From NCBI GenBank assembly GCA_965153355.1, contig OZ231126.1, forward strand, positions 108,128,001-108,192,000: a stretch of DNA of 64,000 nucleotides, written 5' to 3'. The stretch comes from Flaccisagitta enflata (lineage: Eukaryota; Chaetognatha; Sagittoidea; Aphragmophora). Positions 32,303 to 43,854 of this stretch are shown piece after piece. The position numbers were made by a program, and so were the translations under genes. Position 1 is the stretch's first letter; the number at the start of each line of letters is the position of its first letter. The notes under the pieces were generated by a model, which was given only the letters and a program-made list of their open reading frames with translations, had not been told where the DNA came from and did no database searches.

Positions 32303-33910
32303 CAAAAAACACATTTTTTTTGCCATTAATTTCTGGGTAGCTAATGCCCATAAATCTATGATTACTTTTTGTCATAAATTAATGAAATAAAAAGGCATAA
32401 ATCTATGCAAAAAAAACATGTTATTTTTTATGATTCCAAGAAAAATCATAAAAAAACAGTGTTTTTTTGCTATAAATTTATGGTCACTTTTTAAGATAAA
32501 TTTATGCAAAAAACAAGCATAAATTTATGATTAAAACATCACTTTTTTAAGATTCAATAGAATATCATAAAAAAAACGCTTTTTTTTGCCATTAACTTTT
32601 GGGTAGCTAATGCCCATAAATTTATGATTACTTTTTGTCATAAATTAATGCAATAAAAATGCATAAATTTATGATTCCAAGATGAATCATAAAAAAACAG
32701 TGTTCATTTGCCATAAATTTATGGTCACTTTTTATGATAAATTTATGCAAAAAAAAAAGCATAAATTTATGCAAAAAACCTATCATTTTTTATGAATCAA
32801 TGGAATATCATAAAAAATGCCCTTTTTTGCTATTAATTTTTGGGTAGCTAATGCCCATAAATTTATGATTACTTTTTGTCATAGATTAATGACATAGAAA
32901 TGCATAAATTTATGCAAAAAAACATATGATTTTTTTATGATTCCAAGATGAATCATAAAAAAACAGCATTTTTTTGCCATAAATTTATGGTCACTTTTTA
33001 AGATAAATTTATGTAAAAAGAAAAGCATAAATTTTTGCAAAAAACATATCATTTTTTTGTGATTCAATAAAATCATAAAATCATAAAAAAAACACATTTT
33101 TTTTGCCATTAATTTTTGGGTAGCTAATGCCCATAAATTTATGATAGCTTTTTGTCATAAATTAATGCAATAAAAATGCATAAATTTATGCAAAAAACAT
33201 ATTGATTCTTATGATTCCAAGATGAATTATAAAAAAAACAGGTTTTTTTTGCCATAAATTTATGGTCACTTTTTTTTATAAGTTTATACAAAAAAAAGCA
33301 TAAATTTATGCTAAAAACATATCAGTTTTTTATGATTCGATAGAATGTCATAAAAAAACGCATATTTTTGCCATTAGTTTTTGGGTAGCTAATGCCCATA
33401 AATTTATGATTACTTTTTGTCATAAATAAATGCAATAAAGATGCATAAATTTATGCTAAAAAACATATTAATTTTTATGATTCCAAGATGAATCATAGAA
33501 AAACAGGATTTTTTTGCCATAAATTTTTTGTCACTTTTTATGATAAATTTATGCAAAAAAAAAATGCCCTAAATTTGTGCCCTAAATTTATGCCCTAAAT
33601 TTATGGGTATATATTGCCCATAAATCTATGATCACTTTTTGTCAAAAATTTATGCGATAAAAATGCATAAATTTATGAAAAAAAAACACCAAAAAAAGAA
33701 GATATTTTTTTTTGCCATGAATTTATGGTCACTTTTTATCATAGATTTTTAAAAAAAGCATAAGTTTATACTAAAAATGTATCATTTTTTATGATTTGAT
33801 AGAACATCATAAAAAACACATCTTTTGGCCATAGATTCATGGGTAGCTATTGCCCATAAATCTATGATCACTTTTTGTCATAAACTAATGCAATATTGAT
33901 GCATAAATTT
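32303..33910. repeat. AT-rich satellite, unit roughly 240-280 bp
   Basis: 'gccattaatttttgggtagctaatgcccataaatttatg' recurs near 32320, 32590, 32828, 33107 and 33370, with a half-unit 'gccataaatttatggtcactttttatgataaatttatgc' between. The subunits themselves are inverted versions of ATAAATTTAT, giving many local hairpins. A related, inverted block lies at 60640-62165. Confidence 0.85.
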
Positions 33911-34902
33911 GTATATTTCAATCATATGTACTAATTCAGAGATTCACTATTTCAAATATTCATAAAATTTGCAGTTAAAGACAGCTTTTATTTTATAAAG
34001 AAACAGAGCTACCTTTTTAATTTCCACCTGGTATTTGGTGGTGTCTTCCCTCAGTTGTACACCAATGATCAAGCAAGAGCTGCATTGCAAAATTCTTTCC
34101 ATGAGCTTTTACTAAAAATGTGAAGAAAAGTGGTAAGTTCACTTTATATGTTTGAAAATGTGGTGATGAGGCCTACTTATTGGGAAAAAGTTTCCCATGT
34201 CAGGAGGATAAAATCCCCCCCAAAAAATTCAGCCTAGGGCTTGAATAAATTGCAACTGGATCTTTATTTGATTGTTAAGCAATACTTTATAGGTCAAACT
34301 GTATAAATTCAATATTTTTTGGCAGGTTAGCATCAATATTTAGTCAATTCGCCACTATTTTCAACACTTATTAAGATTCTGCACAACATTAAGGTTGCAA
34401 AGCTAATGAGGTAATTTAGGTAGAGAGAGCACTGACATTGCATGTTAATCTTTACTTGTTCTTCTAGTTTTGGTCAATCTAAGGGCCCAAACCATAAAAT
34501 ATCCATGACCATTTGAAAGCTCTGCAAAAAAATGTTCGAAATGCGATGTTGCTGGTCATTGTGGCTTTATTTGTTCAGAAATAACAAATGTTTGAAGAAA
34601 AATATCACCAACAGAAATAACGCTCATTTTGATGAATTTCCCTCCCTATTTTTTAGTCCTTCTCTTTAAAACAGCATTCCATCTAAATGCATCAACAAAA
34701 TTTGCTGTACTTGGTCTCAATCTCTTCATCTTTTGAAAAGCTTCAATTTCATTTATGATTTTGCTAGGTTTTTCTGATTTTTGATGGAGTAATAGGCTCG
34801 AGAATCCAGTTGCAATTTATCCAAGCATGACTGTATCAGTAACTAACAAAGAATCCTTTATCAAATAATGAGCTCAATGTAAGGGATTTGGATTTAAGAG
34901 AC
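33911..34902. other. Gene-less stretch with an old dispersed repeat
   Basis: 34490-34780 is weakly similar to 4780-5100. No gene supported. Confidence 0.4.
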
Positions 34903-35288
34903 AACAAGGCCAACACCTATAAGTCGCGTGCGAGACATAGATAACTTAAGATGACTTTTATTGACTCAAGATGACTTAAAATGACTCAAGACAACTTTAA
35001 ATGACTTAAAAAGACCTAAAATGACTTAAATAACTACTTTGACCTATTTGACTTAAGTGACTAAAAATAACTTATAATGACTTAGAATGACTTAGAATGA
35101 CTTAGAATGACTTAGAATGACTTAGAATGACTTAGAATGACATAGAATGACTTAAAATGACTTAGACTGACTAGAAAAAACTTAAAGTAAAGTATGATGG
35201 ACCGACGGACCAACGGACCAACAGACCAAAAGACCAACAGACCGACGGACCAACAAAGCGGGTTGTAGAGTCGCGTGCATGCAACTAG
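34903..35288 (-). repeat. Family B copy, about 24-unit ATGACTTAGA array
   Basis: 'caaggccaacacctataagtcgcgtgcgagacatag', a regular ATGACTTAGA array (35060-35160 nearly perfect), GACCAACGGACC run, 'acaaagcgggttgtagagtcgcgtgcatgcaac'. Confidence 0.8.
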
Positions 35289-35805
35289 AAATAGTCAGTC
35301 CCTAGAAATCTTTTAATCTGAGTTCATATGGGAATAAGAACAGTATCAAAGAATCATTATGAAACTCAATCGATTTTAAAAAGCATTTAGCTGATAGATC
35401 CCTGGAAATACCCTTGCAGCTTGCTTACATCGATACCAAATCGTTTGGTAAGGTTTCCAACGGTTTGCAAAGGTTGATTCAAGTTTGCAAATGTTTGCAA
35501 GTCTAGTTTGCAAAGGTTAATTCAAGTATTGCAATCTGAATTGTGGATTCTAAAGGAACAAGACCAAGTAGGCCAACAATGCATCCTCTATGAATAAATC
35601 TTTTTTTTTTTAGCGGTTTTGAATGAATGAATGTTGTAAGTGAATCCATGAATGAATGATTAAGGGATAGAATGAGTGAAAGAATATATGGGTGCTGGTT
35701 TATGGAAGAAAGAGCCTTGGGTTACGCAAATAAAAAGTTTGCATGACCAACAGACCATACAACCAATGAAAAAAACCTCTTAAAGAGATGTGAGGATGCA
35801 TAAAA
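35289..35805. other. Gene-less stretch
   Basis: 'gtttgcaaaggttgattcaagtttgcaaa' recurs around 35465-35530; otherwise nothing recognised. Confidence 0.4.
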
Positions 35806-36000
35806 CAAGGCCGGATACACGGCCACCCTAGTCGCGTGCGGGTGAGCAGGGGCCATAATTGAGGTCAGTGGAGCATTTGGCAGGAGCAGCACGAAAGACA
35901 CCGAAAAAGTAAAGTGTGACGGACGGACGGACCGACTGACGGACCGACGGATGGACGGACCAACAAAGCGGGGTGTAGAGTCGCGTAGCACGCAACTAAA
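35806..36000 (-). repeat. Family A copy 10, near-consensus
   Basis: 'acaaggccggatacacggccaccctagtcgcgtgcgggtgagcaggggccat', 'ggcaggagcagcac', 'aaagtgtgacggacgg' run, 'acaaagcggggtgtagagtcgcgtagcacgcaac'. Confidence 0.8.
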
Positions 36001-36027
36001 AATTGTAAAAATTATCATCCATTGCTA

Positions 36028-36630
36028 CAGTGTGAACATTGTCAAATGCAAAAAAGTTTTAAACTTTTACTCCTAGATGCTTGACCTTCATAGTCTGGAT
36101 TCATTTTTTCTCTTAAAGTATTATGTTTGACATTTATTGTATCAAAATTTCATGGGTCTGAGTTGAATAGTCTGCCTGCAACATCAAATTGAAGTAAAAA
36201 AGGCATTTCAAAAAGGTGCTCATTTTCAGCTCAAATTCTTCTTCTTTTTCAGGGAAGATTTTCTTTGATTTGTTCTTGTTTGAAGACAGTTCGAGCTACA
36301 TATACCAGATTTGTCTCAAATGGAAGATTTTTTAACATTTTTTCATTTAAAACCAATTTGGCTCCCATGGCTTCAGCCGTTCAAATATCAGAGCAGTTGA
36401 TGAAAAAACTGCCCTGATGAAAAAAATCAATAATTGAGCTCAAACTGAAAATACTCATCTTACTTCAAACTGATGTTGTGAACAAAACTATTTAACTCAG
36501 ACCAATGAATTTTTTTAAACAAAAAACGTCAAGTAAAGTACTTTAAGAAAAAATTGATTCCCAGTCATGAAGATAATGCATCTAGGCGTAAAAGCTTAAT
36601 ACTTTTTTGCATTTGAGAGTGTTCACCCTG
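36028..36630. mobile_element. 603-bp foldback MITE, CAGTGTGAACA/TGTTCACCCTG ends, TA duplication
   Basis: Left 'cagtgtgaacattgtcaaatgcaaaaaagt', right 'acttttttgcatttgagagtgttcaccctg', TA on both flanks, centre near 36330 with 'ttgtctcaaatggaag' pairing. The interior resembles 27832-28419 and 43079-43854. Confidence 0.8.
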
Positions 36631-36939
36631 TATAAAGAAAAATCTATTACAACGCAAAACTTTTTTGGCGCTGCTCTGCACAAGCATCATTCCACGTAAA
36701 TTGCATATTGTGAGCAGAGATTTGCGTTACTGTATGTCAGAAGTCGGCCGTTATGAGGTCGTTATATGGTAAAAATCCGCCATTTTATGCTAAGGTCGTT
36801 ATCCCTAAATAACTGGACGTTATTCAAAACAAGGTTGCACATTATATGTGTAGATGTAGAAGAAACCAATTTGGTAAAAGGTTCATTGCATTTGACTTAT
36901 GATGATCCTCGTGTATACATTCACCTAAACGTTGTGAAA

Positions 36940-37016
<77 letters not shown>

Positions 37017-37330
37017 ACCAAAAGTGGTCAAAGATCGACTAAAAGAAATAAAGGAATGCAAGGATCATGAAAGAATAGAAGAGCAGAAAGGGAAGGAAGA
37101 GAAGGAGGAGGAGAAGGAGGAGGAGGAAGAGGAAGAGGAACGATCGGTTTTCATGGTGAATTTTGGATATTCCGTTATCCTATTTGACCGCACCGATACA
37201 CGGATTGCCCGATCTCGATACCTAATCTCTGATTGTGAGTATTACCCAAAATTAGTGACGATAAAACTTTCTTGTGGATGAGAGGGGAGGGAGACTCCAG
37301 GGGAAAAGAGAGATTGTATTGTTCATTTTT
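36631..37330. other. Gene-less stretch with a (GA)n and (GGA)n tract
   Basis: A plus-strand open frame at 36766-37281 runs through (GA)35 at 36945-37014 and a GGAGAA-rich tract at 37080-37140. Its flanks (NLVKGSLHLTYDDPRVYIHL before, YSVILFDRTDTRIARSRYLI after) look like normal protein, but there is no homology I recognise and the start is arbitrary, so it is not called as a gene. Confidence 0.4.
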
Positions 37331-37534
37331 GACGACCGACCGACCGACGACCGACGCGGACTATAATTCGAGGCGGTGGGTGTCATCGTCGTTGTTGTTG
37401 TCGTCCACACTTTTAAGAATAGGTTAACTTTTGAACGCCTTGACCAATTTGCTTCAAATTAGGAGGGAAGTTCTACTACAGTAACCCACTCTGTAGCCTG
37501 TGCGTATGTTAAGATTGGACTGGCCCAACCAGCC

Positions 37535-38090
37535 CAACCAGCCTACCAGCTTAAAAGTGAAAAACATGCATAACTTTGGCATTTTTCAACCAATTTGGTT
37601 GAAACTTGGTATTTAGTCTCTAAATGGAAGGACTCAACATATGTACTTGATTGATAAAGCTTTTAGCATGCTAACCGGCCAAACCAGCCTACCACCCAAC
37701 TAGCCTACCAGCCTAAAAGTGAAAAAACGTGCATGACTTTGGCCTTTTTCAACAAATTTGATTGAAACTTGGTTTACAGTTTCAAAACGGAAGGACTCAA
37801 CATATGTTGGCAATATACAGAAATTTCAGCATGCTAAATAGCCAAACCAGCCTACCACCCACCCAGCCTACCGGCTTATAAGTAGAAAATGTGCATAACT
37901 AAGGCATTTTTCAACCAATTTGGTTGAAACTTGATATGGAATCTCTTATTGGAAGTACTCAACATATGATTGTGATTCCTCAAGATTTAAGGATGCTAAA
38001 CGGCCACACTGGCCTTCCACCTAACCGGCCGACCTCCTAAAAGTGAAAGATTTGCATAACTTTGGTATGTTTCAAGTAAATTGGTTCAAA
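37535..38090. repeat. Tandem repeat, about four diverged units of 165-175 bp
   Basis: 'aaaagtgaaaaacatgcataactttggcatttttcaaccaatttggttgaaacttggtat...ggaaggactcaacatatg...gctaaccggccaaaccagcctaccacccaac' recurs from 37550, 37725, 37895 and 38040. Confidence 0.8.
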
Positions 38091-38097
38091 CTTTGTA

Positions 38098-38225
38098 TAC
38101 TGTCAACACCATTTGACAATGCTGTTTGACAATGCCATTTGATAACGCCATTTGATAACGCCATTTTAAAACGCTGTTTGACAATGCCATTTGACAATGC
38201 CGCATGACAACGCCACTTGACAACG
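38098..38225. repeat. 16-17-bp tandem repeat GCCATTTGACAATGCC
   Basis: About seven or eight imperfect units alternating CAATGC and CAACGC/TAACGC, directly after the previous array. Confidence 0.8.
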
Positions 38226-38967
38226 CCCATGGTGTCATTCCTTTTTTATTTTCATACATTGTTTTCATGTTTTCATCCTCCATGTAAATGAATCTTATTT
38301 TTCATGTTATTTGTTGTTTTTTTTTTGGGGGGGGGGAGAGAGGTTCATGTAAATGAACCATCAGCTGGCTTGGAATGGTAGGATTCCAAGTTTATGCATA
38401 TCTAGCTCTCTTCCAAAGAAAATATGCATTTATACCAGTTATGAGGATCTCAAGTTAAGAAAAGAATAAGACTAGGGATAAGTTAGCTGATAAGGAAGTA
38501 AGGATGATTATTTAAGTGATCAATTGCATTTCTTGGATACTTTGGAGAAAAATGGCACAAACAATATTCTTTGGTTTTTGTTTTTTATCATTTGCAAACC
38601 AGCAAAAAGAGACTATTCCCTTCCTCCCAGTAGACTATTGGTACATCCCACCCAATGATGCAGTGCCTAGTCCAAATCGATTTCCATATTAGGACCTTTG
38701 TCATTATATCCCTGAATGCCGAATGTATTAAATAGGACTGTATAGCTGCAGCTAAATAGGTTTTGGACGTTAACAAAAATTTCTTAGAAATATGGTTAAA
38801 TTCTGTTGAGAGGATGATTCTTCTTAGCCACCCATTGACTCTGAAACATGGACAGCTACAGTTTCTTCCTAGCCTCTCATTCGTTTGCCTGTTGTAGAGT
38901 GCATTGGTCTATTATTTGTGGTTAATAGAAAAATTAAGATCAGACGAAGAAGAAATCAGATAGCTTA
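38226..38967. other. Gene-less stretch
   Basis: No supported gene. A homopolymer G run lies at 38326. Confidence 0.4.
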
Positions 38968-39681
38968 AAAAATGATAAAGAAGAGGAAATGAAAATCAAT
39001 TTAACAAAAAATGACAGATTTAAAATGATAGATGAAAATTAACAGATTTAAAATGACAGATGAAAATTGGCAGATTTAAAGGACAAATTTAAAAGATCAG
39101 AATGAAATATATGTAAAGTTGAAAACAAAAGGAAGAAAGAAATTAGTCCTAACCAGAGCGGGCTGTGGACCGTCTTAAAAGATTAAGGCTGGGTTAAAGC
39201 TTCCATCCCCAATTATTCTCTGGTAAAATTAAAAGAGCACCTCCTGTATCATAAAACCCGCATATAGATTGAAATATAACAATCTAAATGAGAGTACAAT
39301 GAAAGCAGGCGCCCTTAACTTTTATAACAAAGTATAATACAAAAAGGAAAATGAAAAGTGAACATAAAAAGTGGTCATGAAAGATGAAAGGAGAGATTTA
39401 CAGAAAGACCAAGACAGAGCATGAGCATAGAAAGAAACCATGAAGGTAGAAAGGTCAAAGTGAAATGAAACATCATGAGGGAAGGTTGAAAAAGAGAGCT
39501 CCAAAACTGAAGCCCATAGAAACAAAAAGAGTGGTCATGAAGAGGGAAATGAGTGTCAAAAGGAATTAGAGGAATGAGGGTTGGGAATTGACCAATGGGG
39601 GAAGAGGTGGTTAAGAAAAGATTAGGATACAATCTGGGTAAGAAAAAGGAGAAGAAAAAAGGGGAAAAAGTTAGTAATTTT
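38968..39681. repeat. Direct repeat R, left copy (about 0.71 kb)
   Basis: Shares order and orientation with 49885-50566: 'aaaaatgataaagaagaggaaatgaaaatc', ACAGATTTAAAATGA units, 'gcttccatcccc', 'gaaatataacaatctaaatgagag'. The last 135 bp (39547-39681) appear identical to 50432-50566, while the earlier part differs by many small indels. The two copies flank the Naiad/SGNH block. Confidence 0.85.
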
Positions 39682-40000
39682 AAATCATCTAGTTTACCGT
39701 ATATCTTTACAAAGATGTTAACATTAGTATATTATACTATGATATAATTTAATATAATCCAATATATTAACTTAGGTTAGCATAAAATGACACATTTTAA
39801 CCATTATTCAAAAAAAATAAAAAAAAAAAAAATTTTCTCATTTCTTGTTTTATGACAAATGTTAACTCTAAAGGAGAATGACAAAGACCCCTAAATTCCC
39901 AACAATGATAAGAAGCAAGAAGCAAAAACTCAACTAGTTTACAAATTAATTAACTATGAAGTAAACTAATTAACTGACTAGTATAGGGAGGGGTGTTAAC
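39682..40000. other. A+T-rich stretch between repeat R and the Naiad 3' end
   Basis: Includes 'ctaattaactgactagtatagggaggggtgttaac' just before the hairpins. No coding region. Confidence 0.4.
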
Positions 40001-40039
40001 CTTTCAGAGCTGGGCTACATAATAACATCCAGATGAAAG
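40001..40039. promoter_or_regulatory. Shared-loop hairpin F (after Naiad stop codon)
   Basis: CTTTCA (GAG bulge) CTGG pairs with CCAG (A) TGAAAG around the loop GCTACATAATAACAT at 40014-40028. Function unknown. Confidence 0.7.
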
Positions 40040-40043
40040 CAAC

Positions 40044-40084
40044 ATAATAAATTCAAGCTACATAATAACATCTGAATTTATTAT
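40044..40084. promoter_or_regulatory. Shared-loop hairpin G (after Naiad stop codon)
   Basis: ATAATAAATTCA pairs with TGAATTTATTAT (12 bp) around A-loop-C with the loop GCTACATAATAACAT at 40057-40071. It begins 19 nt after the ORF stop on the minus strand. Confidence 0.75.
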
Positions 40085-40102
40085 ATTGAGCTAGCTAGTT
40101 CG

Positions 40103-40402
40103 TTATTGGCTAAGAGTGGTAAATCTATGTGTATTGTTTTCTGGTATGGGTTGGGAAAAGGAAGGGATCATTGAATTGGGAAGGGCACTATCTGGTGAAA
40201 GGTTATCTTGTGGGTTATTGAAAATATCATTGAACCAGGATTGAATATCTATTGGGATGCTCCATCTTTCAAATTCAGCTCTATAGTTACCAATTACTAG
40301 TCTAAATTCTCTAGCTAGTTTAACTTTACTTTAATTACGTTTTAGCAGTGTATGACCTAGTATTCTGACTCTATCAGTGAAATCTACAAGAAGTGTACAG
40401 AG
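40103..40402 (-). pseudogene. Naiad RT C-terminal segment (after the hAT insertion)
   Basis: Continues the RT frame across the hAT insertion: the codons for RLCT span the 8-bp duplication and the reading goes on LLVDFTDRVRILGHTLLKRN, a TAA at 40331-40333, then SKVKLAREFRLVIGNYRAEF and ends TTLSQ-TAA at 40103-40105. The pattern matches the C-terminal region of PLE reverse transcriptases. The TAA probably replaced a Tyr codon (TAT/TAC), but no intact copy is available here for comparison. Confidence 0.8.
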
Positions 40403-40764
40403 TAGAGTTTGGAGTTTCAAACAAAATCATCTAGTGGCATATAACGGAAGTATAATTGAGATTATATGCAAAGTAGGTTGCGTATAAGTGGAGTTTTTAG
40501 CCTAAAAAACGCTTTTTAACGTTTTTTTTTATTAGTATCACAATTACTACTATTTCTTTAAGATGAAATGAGTTTCCCAGTGCCTGTGATGCATTGTTGA
40601 CTCTTTAGGAGAATACTTAAGCAAAGCATGGTGGTGTTTTTTCATTAAAATGTTCTCATTTGCTTTTCGTCCATATTACAAAAGAAAATAGTAGTTTTGT
40701 TACTATTTTCTAGTTATGGATTAGGATTATTGAGAGCATCGTCATGCTATCTCCGTTTTGTTAC

Positions 40765-40789
40765 AGGGAGAGAGAGAGAAAAAAGAGAC

Positions 40790-40878
<89 letters not shown>

Positions 40879-41021
40879 GAGAGAGACAGAGACAGAGACA
40901 GACAGACCAAGACCAAGATCGACTTAAACAGAATAAAGGATAATTCATGAAAAAATTATTGGCCATTTGATTTTTTCTTTCCACTCAGTCTCATCTATGG
41001 GTCCTATGACATTCTTAACTT

Positions 41022-41089
<68 letters not shown>

Positions 41090-41212
41090 ACGATCGATTT
41101 GGTCGTCACCGCATATAACCAACACATGGTCCACAAAAATCGGAAATGGCATTATTGTAGGTGCAAAGTCAGAGAGAGAGAGACAGAGATAGATAGAGAG
41201 AAAGAGAAAGAG

Positions 41213-41290
<78 letters not shown>
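40765..41290. repeat. Three (GA)n tracts inside hAT copy 2
   Basis: GA runs at 40765-40892, 41025-41088 and 41170-41290 with unique spacers. The corresponding CT runs stand between the same spacers in copy 1, so the tracts are part of the element. Confidence 0.9.
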
Positions 41291-41291
<1 letters not shown>

Positions 41292-42085
41292 CACAAACAG
41301 ACATAGACAAGGAGAACTTGATTCTGGACTCATTTCAGCATTTCTTTTGGGATGATACAATCTTGATATAAGCATGAGGGAGAATCATAGATCATCTATT
41401 TTACTTTAATTTCTGTTTTATCAAAACAAATCAACTTGTGAAATATATATAACTATGAAATATAATAAATGAGATAATGAATTTGATTAACAAAATATGA
41501 GTAAAAAACATTAAATATAAATGAAAAAGATGAAAAAAGTGACAACAGAATTATCAAAAGTATGGTATATGGAAAAAAAATCAGTAAAAAGTAATGAATG
41601 CAATTAAAAATAAAAAAAGACAAATAAAAAAAAAACAAATGAATGAAAATGAAAAAGTGAAAAATTTGAAAAAACAAGGACGATTTCAATGATGTGTCAG
41701 TTTTAATGAAAAGAAGGTAAAAACTCATATCACAGTGTTTGTTTGTTGAAACAACATAGGAAACGTCTTACATGTTTCACAAAATGCTCTTCAGAGACGT
41801 GTCTGGGCAACAAAAGAATGAATTAAATTAAGAAAAATTAGATATAAAGCATCACTGCATTGAACATTTCCATAAATGTTTAAAATAGTACGAGTAAGTT
41901 CTTGAAATTACAACAACTTGGAGAGAGACATATATCCAATAAATCCTTGAGTTAGCAGAGGCAGAATGAGCAAAAAGCATAAAAACTGTTCAAAGCTAAG
42001 CAAATAGGAAGAGGAAAGATGGATAGATTGTCAAAGAGGGCGCTACTATCTGTAGAGCAATTGTTTTTGATGATCAAGATACCAT

Positions 42086-42428
42086 CTAAAGCTTCAAAAC
42101 ATTGAGCTGAGGCTTGTAACGTTGTATGAATCTTGTTTCATATGATAGAATAGTCTGACTGTCACGACTGCTATCATGAATTTTTAAAAAAGGCGTCATG
42201 GTAAATTGTCCATTGCCACACGTTGACACATGCTCATGGACGCCTTGAGTAAATTTTTTTCCTTGAATTGCGGTGCGATAATCAGTGCAACGTTCCTGCA
42301 ATTCTCTTTCCGTTTTACCAATATAGTTTTCTCCGCACCCCTGGCACGTGATTACATACAAGAGGTTGCGAGTGTCACAGGTAAAGTTGTACCGGAGCTC
42401 GAATGGTTCGTCTGATCCTTTAAAAAAT
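42086..42428 (-). CDS. Solo GIY-YIG endonuclease exon carried within hAT copy 2
   Basis: The minus-strand frame reads FKGSDEPFELRYNF, CDTRNLLYVITCQGCGENYI (GIY-YIG core: YVIT..GENYIG), the catalytic-type Arg in GKTERELQERC, then HEHVSTCGNGQFTM (H..H and C) and ends YKPQLNVLKL with a stop at 42086. It carries the C..C/H..H arrangement typical of PLE-type GIY-YIG domains. Immediately upstream is 'ttttcacttttcacttttcag', a good splice acceptor (phase 2). It differs from the Naiad GIY-YIG at 45658-46293 and is missing from hAT copy 1, so it was gained by copy 2 or its lineage, or lost from copy 1. It may be a nested PLE fragment rather than a captured exon. Confidence 0.7.
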
Positions 42429-42798
42429 CTGAAAAGTGAAAAGTGAAAAACTAAAAAGATGAAAAATAAAAAGTAAAAAGTAAAAAGTGAAAAATTAAAA
42501 GTGAATCATGAAATATAAAAACTGATGAAAATAACAAAAAAAGAAATAGAAATAAGAAATAAAAATATTTTTTGATACTAGCAAATAAATTCTGGATATT
42601 TTTACTAAATTTTCAAAATGATCACAGAAAATCCACTACGAATTCCCTAAATCTTACTACTCCTTCATTGCCAAGTGAAAAACCTGAAAAACGCCAATGG
42701 GAAACTCATTTTTGCGCCAAATACGTTTTTGCGTCTCATCTACCACTTCCGGTTGAGGTGGCGTATAAAAAAGCGTATAGGTAAACTCTAGTACAGAG

Positions 42799-43078
42799 CC
42801 TCTGGTATCTAAGAATCTGACTATAAAAGACCTTATAACATATCTTACTATCTATGTTGCTTTCAATAAAGGGCATTGACACTACCTCAAAGGGGAAGCT
42901 ATCTGTCTTATTATACACCTTTGTTCTAAATCTACCATCAACTACCTCTACTTGCATATCTAACACTGTCGCATGTCTCAGGTCATCATTTTCCTGAGAT
43001 AACTCTAAACTAGGTGGATATATATCCTTAGCTAGGTCTCTGAAATTATCTAGATTAAGAGCTGTACAGTCATCCCTA
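42799..43078 (-). pseudogene. Naiad RT segment between MITE and hAT insertions
   Basis: Resumes at the RT catalytic motif: with the MITE removed the sequence reads NRYRDDCTALNLDNF, the motif C (YxDD) region, then LAKDIYPPSLELSQEN, LDMQVEVVDGRFRTKVYNK and SNIDSKICYKVFYSQILRYQ, a conserved PLE RT thumb pattern. The frame is intact throughout. Confidence 0.85.
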
Positions 43079-43854
43079 CAGGGTGTTTCAAGTGAGTTGT
43101 AACATAAAGAATCGACATATTTTTACTTCTAGGAACTCAAATAAATTTCTGAAAAAAGATCTAAAAAGATATTGGTCTGCAGTTTTTTCATACCAAACCT
43201 CAAGTTTTAGTAATTGATAGATGTGTGTCAAAACAAAAATCAAAAGAACAGCCATTTTTGGTGAGAAATCATCTTTTTTATAAATGTACCTGGCAGTTGC
43301 TTACTTTAACTGCTTGCCATTTCTAAACTAATTGAGCTAGAATCCTGGGATTGGTCTCAAATGAAAGATATTCAAACATAGGTTGCTCAACTGCTTTGAA
43401 ATCAGGGGAACTTTGAACATTTGAAGAATCGTTTAATGATTTTGGTCAAACCTCATCAAGGTTTTTATTGCAATTTTCAAAAAGCTCAATCTAAACAGTC
43501 GCAAATACTGAAAAACTTGCCATTTTTTTAGGAGATCTAGAATCTATGACAAATAATCTGTCATTTGAGACCAATCGTACCATTCTAGCTCAATTTGATG
43601 AAAAATGGCACACAATTAAAGACAGCTACTCCAAAGTACAATAAGGCGTCAAAAATAGAAATTGTTGAGGTCAGATATCACAAATGTTCTTCAAAGATAT
43701 GTGGCATCTAGATGAGTTGTCCGATTATCATGAAATTTTGCATGATAAAACTGCAGATTAAGATCTTTGCAGATCTTTTTTCAGAAATTAATTTGAGTTC
43801 CTAGAAGCAAAGATATGTCGATTCTTTATGTTACAACTCACTTGAAACACCCTG
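43079..43854. mobile_element. 776-bp foldback MITE inserted in the RT YxDD motif
   Basis: Left CAGGGTGTTTCAAGTGAGTT, right AACTCACTTGAAACACCCTG; TA on each flank (43077-43078, 43855-43856). Inverted repeats of about 95 bp at the ends (including 'ataaagaatcgacatat') and further internal pairing around 43370/43560. It separates the codons NRYR from DD of the RT active site. Confidence 0.92.

Larger units (their letters stand above)
40403..42790. mobile_element. hAT-like element, copy 2 (2388 bp), inserted in the Naiad RT
   Basis: Ends TAGAGTTTGGAGTTTC and GTATAGGTAAACTCTA, with a perfect 8-bp duplication GTACAGAG at 40395-40402 and 42791-42798. Inverted relative to copy 1 (17427-19092). Shared parts include GA tracts at the same places (40765-40876, 41025-41088, 41215-41290), the spacer 'cactcagtctcatctatgggtcctatgacattc' and the ends. 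It has about 0.7 kb more than copy 1 (41700-42430), containing a GIY-YIG exon. No transposase frame is visible. Confidence 0.92.

Noticed and set aside
35722-36018. 98-codon minus-strand frame, and similar frames at other family A copies
   Set aside because: They translate the repeat itself (RDSTPRFVGPS, RVAVYPALF) and recur wherever family A is present.
36766-37281. 171-codon plus-strand frame with a poly-RE core
   Set aside because: It crosses (GA)n and (GGA)n tracts, has no recognised domain and no supported start; noted only as region content.
39990-40103. SECIS element after the Naiad stop codon
   Set aside because: The hairpins there lack the UGA/GA quartet and apical AA, so they do not fit a SECIS; a SECIS elsewhere cannot be excluded by eye.
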